A stretch of DNA of 9,224 nucleotides from Sphingomonadaceae bacterium. GTDB lineage: Bacteria; Pseudomonadota; Alphaproteobacteria; Sphingomonadales; Sphingomonadaceae. The notes under the pieces were generated by a model. That model was not told where the DNA came from. It worked only from the letters and a program-made list of their open reading frames with translations, and made no database searches. Shown in pieces: positions 7,539-9,224 of the stretch; within the stretch, counting starts at the first letter, position 1; each line of letters starts with the position of its first letter. The stretch spans positions 1 to 9,224 of the forward strand of contig CANGBE010000047.1 of NCBI GenBank assembly GCA_947451875.1. The letters are read 5' to 3'. A program made the position numbers and the translations under genes.

Positions 7539-8663
7539 TCAGGTGCCTGGCTGGACAATCCACTTGCCGCTATTCCGGTATTCCGGATTGACCTGCGATT
7601 CAGGCAGCTTGTCACCGCGGTATTGTCGGTCTCCGCCGCGCTGCTGAACCTCTGCGGCATAGTTCGGGGCCGGGGCTGTGCGCACTGGGGCAAGGCCACC
7701 CATCACCGGCGACACCGCGCCATCTTGTGCAACCTTGAACCCGGCCGCATAGGCGCGCTCGATCGCCAGCGGATCAAGCGAGGGATCGGGGCCGAGCGGG
7801 GCATTGCTGCGCGGGCGCGGTGCGGCAACCGGCTCGCCGCCAGCATAAGCAAAGCGGAAGGTCTGCGATGATCCTGCGGGGCCACGCAGCTGGAAGAACT
7901 GGTGCGCGCCGATGGTTTGGACGAGGTTCATCGTCTTGTCCCACACCGGGTGGACGGCGATCGTGTGGTAATGGGTGGAAAGCCCGATGCCGTTATAGAC
8001 ATAACCTGCCAGCGCCGCGCGGGCGACATTCTCTGCGCGCAGCCAGAACTGGCGGACTGGCACGCGGCCAAGCGCGCCATCGCAGGTAAAGCTGAACTGG
8101 CAGCCGGTTGCGCGCTCGCTGCCCTGATAGACCACGCCGCAGACGGTATTCGGGAAGGCGGGGTGCGCGACGCGATTAAGGATCACTTGCGCTACGGCGC
8201 GCTGCCCGTCGTCGGGTTCGCTCGCGGCTTCATAGTAGATCGCCTGGGTCAGACAGGTCAGGGCGCGAGTTCCGTCAGTGCCGCTGCCGGTGATCAGCAT
8301 CGAGCGAGCTGCTGCGCCGACGGAACCGGTATCGGCGTCTGAATGGGCACCCATGTCGTCGACCTGCGGCGCATTGCCGGGCGCGAGGTAATAGAAGGCA
8401 GAGCCGGGGAAGCTGTCACCCTGCCGCTCAAAGGGCATGGGTTCGATCTTCAGTTCGGCATTGCCGGCATCGCCAACCTCAAAGCTGCGCCACTCTGAAG
8501 GGGCTGCAAAAGCGGGTACGGCAAAGGCGGCGAGCAGGGCCAGAGCGCGGCGACCGGCGTGGCGGCGACGCTTTGGCATGGCGACCCCAATGGCACGGCG
8601 ATGCAGCCGCGCGGTGAAATCGCGCGGGGTCGGTTCGCTGGCCAGAGGGTCAAAAAGGGTCAT
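7539..8663 (-). CDS. SleB-type cell wall hydrolase (Hydrolase_2 family)
   Basis: This is a predicted periplasmic peptidoglycan hydrolase of the SleB/CwlJ (Hydrolase_2) family, named for spore germination enzymes but common in alphaproteobacteria, where it presumably cuts glycan strands. The 374-residue product has a basic stretch (about 31-39), a hydrophobic segment ALALLAAFAVPAFA (40-53) that looks like a signal peptide with cleavage after AFA, then a spacer. The catalytic domain covers about 134-260: ALTCLTQAIYYEAASEPDDG with likely catalytic Glu145, then QVILNRVAHPAFPNTVCGVV, GCQFSFTCDG and STHYHT. The C-terminal ~110 residues are Pro/Ala/Gly-rich and unassigned. ATG 8663 has AGGAAG 5 nt upstream and is chosen, but ATG 8579 (residue 29) would give a more standard signal-peptide length. 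Confidence 0.9.
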   Translation of the reverse strand: MTLFDPLASEPTPRDFTARLHRRAIGVAMPKRRRHAGRRALALLAAFAVPAFAAPSEWRSFEVGDAGNAELKIEPMPFERQGDSFPGSAFYYLAPGNAPQVDDMGAHSDADTGSVGAAARSMLITGSGTDGTRALTCLTQAIYYEAASEPDDGQRAVAQVILNRVAHPAFPNTVCGVVYQGSERATGCQFSFTCDGALGRVPVRQFWLRAENVARAALAGYVYNGIGLSTHYHTIAVHPVWDKTMNLVQTIGAHQFFQLRGPAGSSQTFRFAYAGGEPVAAPRPRSNAPLGPDPSLDPLAIERAYAAGFKVAQDGAVSPVMGGLAPVRTAPAPNYAAEVQQRGGDRQYRGDKLPESQVNPEYRNSGKWIVQPGT

Positions 8664-8792
8664 CGTCTTCCTGTGTTTGCCATACGCGCCCCGGTAACTG
8701 CGGCCCGCGCAAAGCGCGTAACCCCGATTGGCAGAGCAGCGCGAGTGGCGAATCCGCGCTGTGCCGTTGGGGGACAGGGTGAGAAGATAGAC

Positions 8793-8804
8793 TTAACCGG
8801 TTAA
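8793..8804. repeat. 12-bp perfect palindrome, possible operator
   Basis: TTAACCGGTTAA reads identically on both strands and sits in the divergent intergenic region, about 130 nt upstream of the SleB-like start and about 85 nt upstream of the riboswitch. It consists of two inverted TTAACC half-sites. TTAACC resembles one half of the alphaproteobacterial CtrA box, but the CtrA arrangement is a direct TTAA-N7-TTAA, so assignment is not justified. Palindrome certain, function inferred. Confidence 0.35.
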
Positions 8805-8815
8805 ACAAAGCTTTT

Positions 8816-8840
8816 GCCGGCAACCGGAAGCATTGCCGGC
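8816..8840. repeat. Inverted repeat GCCGGCAA / TTGCCGGC
   Basis: Eight-base arms are separated by a 9-nt loop. Neither strand has a run of T directly after the stem, so an intrinsic terminator is unlikely in either direction. The left arm is itself within a 10-bp palindrome TTGCCGGCAA (8814-8823), so the site carries three related half-sites. A binding site for a dimeric regulator is possible. Confidence 0.35.
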
Positions 8841-8886
8841 GTGCGCTTGCTTAATTCGCAGGTGCAGCGTAAGGGCACCTCACGTC

Positions 8887-9045
8887 ATGGGTGCTTGAGA
8901 GATCAGGCCTAAGAGGGAAGCGGGTTCCATTCCCGCGCTGCCCCCGCAACTGTGACCGGGGAGTTTTGCGTCCCAAATGCCACTGGTTTTCGGACTGGGA
9001 AGGCGGGCGCAGAGTTTTGATCCGGGAGCCAGGAGACCTGCCCAA
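8887..9045 (+). ncRNA. Cobalamin (B12) riboswitch
   Basis: This leader RNA aptamer binds coenzyme B12 and controls the gene downstream. Nearly all conserved segments are present in order. A P1-like pairing joins TGGGTG (8888-8893) with TGCCCA (9039-9044). The P2 stem is GCTTGA/TCAGGC (8893-8898/8903-8908). CTAAGAGGGAAG follows, then the P3 stem GCGGG/CCCGC (8920-8924/8932-8936). The core CTGCCCCCGCAACTGTGA starts at 8938, followed by CCACTGG, GGGAAGGC and the B12 box GCCAGGAGACCTGCC (9028-9042). Boundaries are estimated by hand. Cobalamin normally represses B12 uptake or synthesis genes through such elements. Confidence 0.97.
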
Positions 9046-9156
9046 GACGGTCGTTCCGCAGCCGGGCGGGGTGCACCGGATGTAAGCAGGGACCCGCGAT
9101 TTCGCGCGGGCCGCCTCGCCATGAGCGACTTTCGTTCATGTGTGGAGGTTTATTGC
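9046..9156 (+). promoter_or_regulatory. Expression platform between the riboswitch and the receptor start
   Basis: This stretch holds a GC hairpin CCCGCG/CGCGGG with a 6-nt loop (9093-9110), then CCTC (9114-9117), which could pair with GAGG inside the Shine-Dalgarno GGAGG (9144-9148). No run of T follows the hairpin, so intrinsic termination is not evident. Sequestration of the ribosome binding site or Rho-dependent control is more plausible. The Shine-Dalgarno is 8 nt before GTG 9157, which supports that start. Confidence 0.5.
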
Positions 9157-9224
9157 GTGAAATATCTGTTTTTATTAGGTTGTTCGTTTGTCGTCGCTGG
9201 TCCGGTATGGGCGCAGTCAGCCGA
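9157..9224 (+). CDS. Probable TonB-dependent B12 receptor, N-terminal fragment
   Basis: Only 22 codons are visible: MKYLFLLGCSFVVAGPVWAQ followed by Ser-Ala. This is a classic Sec signal peptide: Lys at position 2, a hydrophobic core, and an AxA-like site (VWA) before Gln, as in outer-membrane receptors of alphaproteobacteria. GTG 9157 is chosen because GGAGG lies 8 nt upstream and the signal peptide begins right there. An in-frame ATG at 9121 would add 12 residues (MSDFRSCVEVYC) ahead of it and lacks a good ribosome binding site. The cobalamin riboswitch directly upstream suggests a BtuB-like outer-membrane vitamin B12 transporter, but the fragment itself carries no receptor domain, so the product name is inferred from context. 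Codons are AT-rich (TTT TTA TTA GGT TGT), as often seen in signal sequences. Confidence 0.65.
   Translation, partial: MKYLFLLGCSFVVAGPVWAQSA

Larger units (their letters stand above)
8664..8886. promoter_or_regulatory. Divergent control region between the SleB-like gene and the B12 riboswitch
   Basis: This 223-nt region must hold the minus-strand promoter of the SleB-like gene and the plus-strand promoter of the riboswitch transcript. It contains the perfect palindrome TTAACCGGTTAA (8793-8804) and an inverted repeat GCCGGCAA (8816-8823) / TTGCCGGC (8833-8840). It also has a small stem GGTGC (8861-8865) / GCACC (8875-8879) just before the riboswitch. TTAATT at 8851-8856 could be part of a plus-strand -10, but no -35 with standard spacing was found. 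No open reading frame with gene-like features is seen. Confidence 0.45.

Noticed and set aside
8793..8804. CtrA box
   Set aside because: The spacing is TTAA-N4-TTAA as an inverted pair, not the TTAA-N7-TTAA direct arrangement, so I kept it only as an unassigned palindrome.

Overview
The window is a GC-rich stretch of an alphaproteobacterial chromosome. The gene set, the strong GC3 codon bias, the protein sequences and the small RGANDNG-type hypothetical next to mdh recall Sphingomonadales (Novosphingobium, Sphingomonas or Erythrobacter-like). That placement is inferred from memory of family sequences, not from a search.

Positions 1-6927 are one minus-strand block of TCA-cycle genes. In transcription order they are mdh (malate dehydrogenase), sucD (succinyl-CoA synthetase alpha), sucA (2-oxoglutarate dehydrogenase E1), sucB (E2, dihydrolipoyl succinyltransferase) and lpd (E3, dihydrolipoamide dehydrogenase, cut by the left window edge). 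SucA, SucB and Lpd form the 2-oxoglutarate dehydrogenase complex that makes succinyl-CoA. SucD is half of the enzyme that converts succinyl-CoA to succinate, and Mdh makes oxaloacetate. The sucA-sucB and sucB-lpd gaps are 9 and 10 nt, and in both the stop codon overlaps the next Shine-Dalgarno. A strong GC hairpin separates mdh from sucD, and a 124-nt gap separates sucD from sucA. The expected partner sucC (beta subunit) is not here. sucB has no ATG, GTG or TTG at the position required for an intact lipoyl domain and probably starts at CTG.

Positions 6928-7106 are the leader upstream of mdh, with an AT-rich, palindrome-bearing stretch that is the likely promoter/operator region. Upstream of it on the same strand lie a 104-residue hypothetical protein (7107-7421) and a SleB-type cell-wall hydrolase (7539-8663).

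Positions 8664-9224 are a divergent control region. A 12-bp palindrome and a GC inverted repeat come first, then a clear plus-strand cobalamin (B12) riboswitch (about 8887-9045). The riboswitch leader runs into the first 22 codons of a signal-peptide-bearing protein, most likely a TonB-dependent B12 receptor, cut by the right edge.

Most of the window is ordinary core metabolism; no phage, transposon, CRISPR or new multi-gene system is visible. The points most worth checking are the non-AUG start of sucB, the missing sucC, the short N-terminus of SucA, the mdh-sucD hairpin, and the regulatory palindromes in the two intergenic regions.
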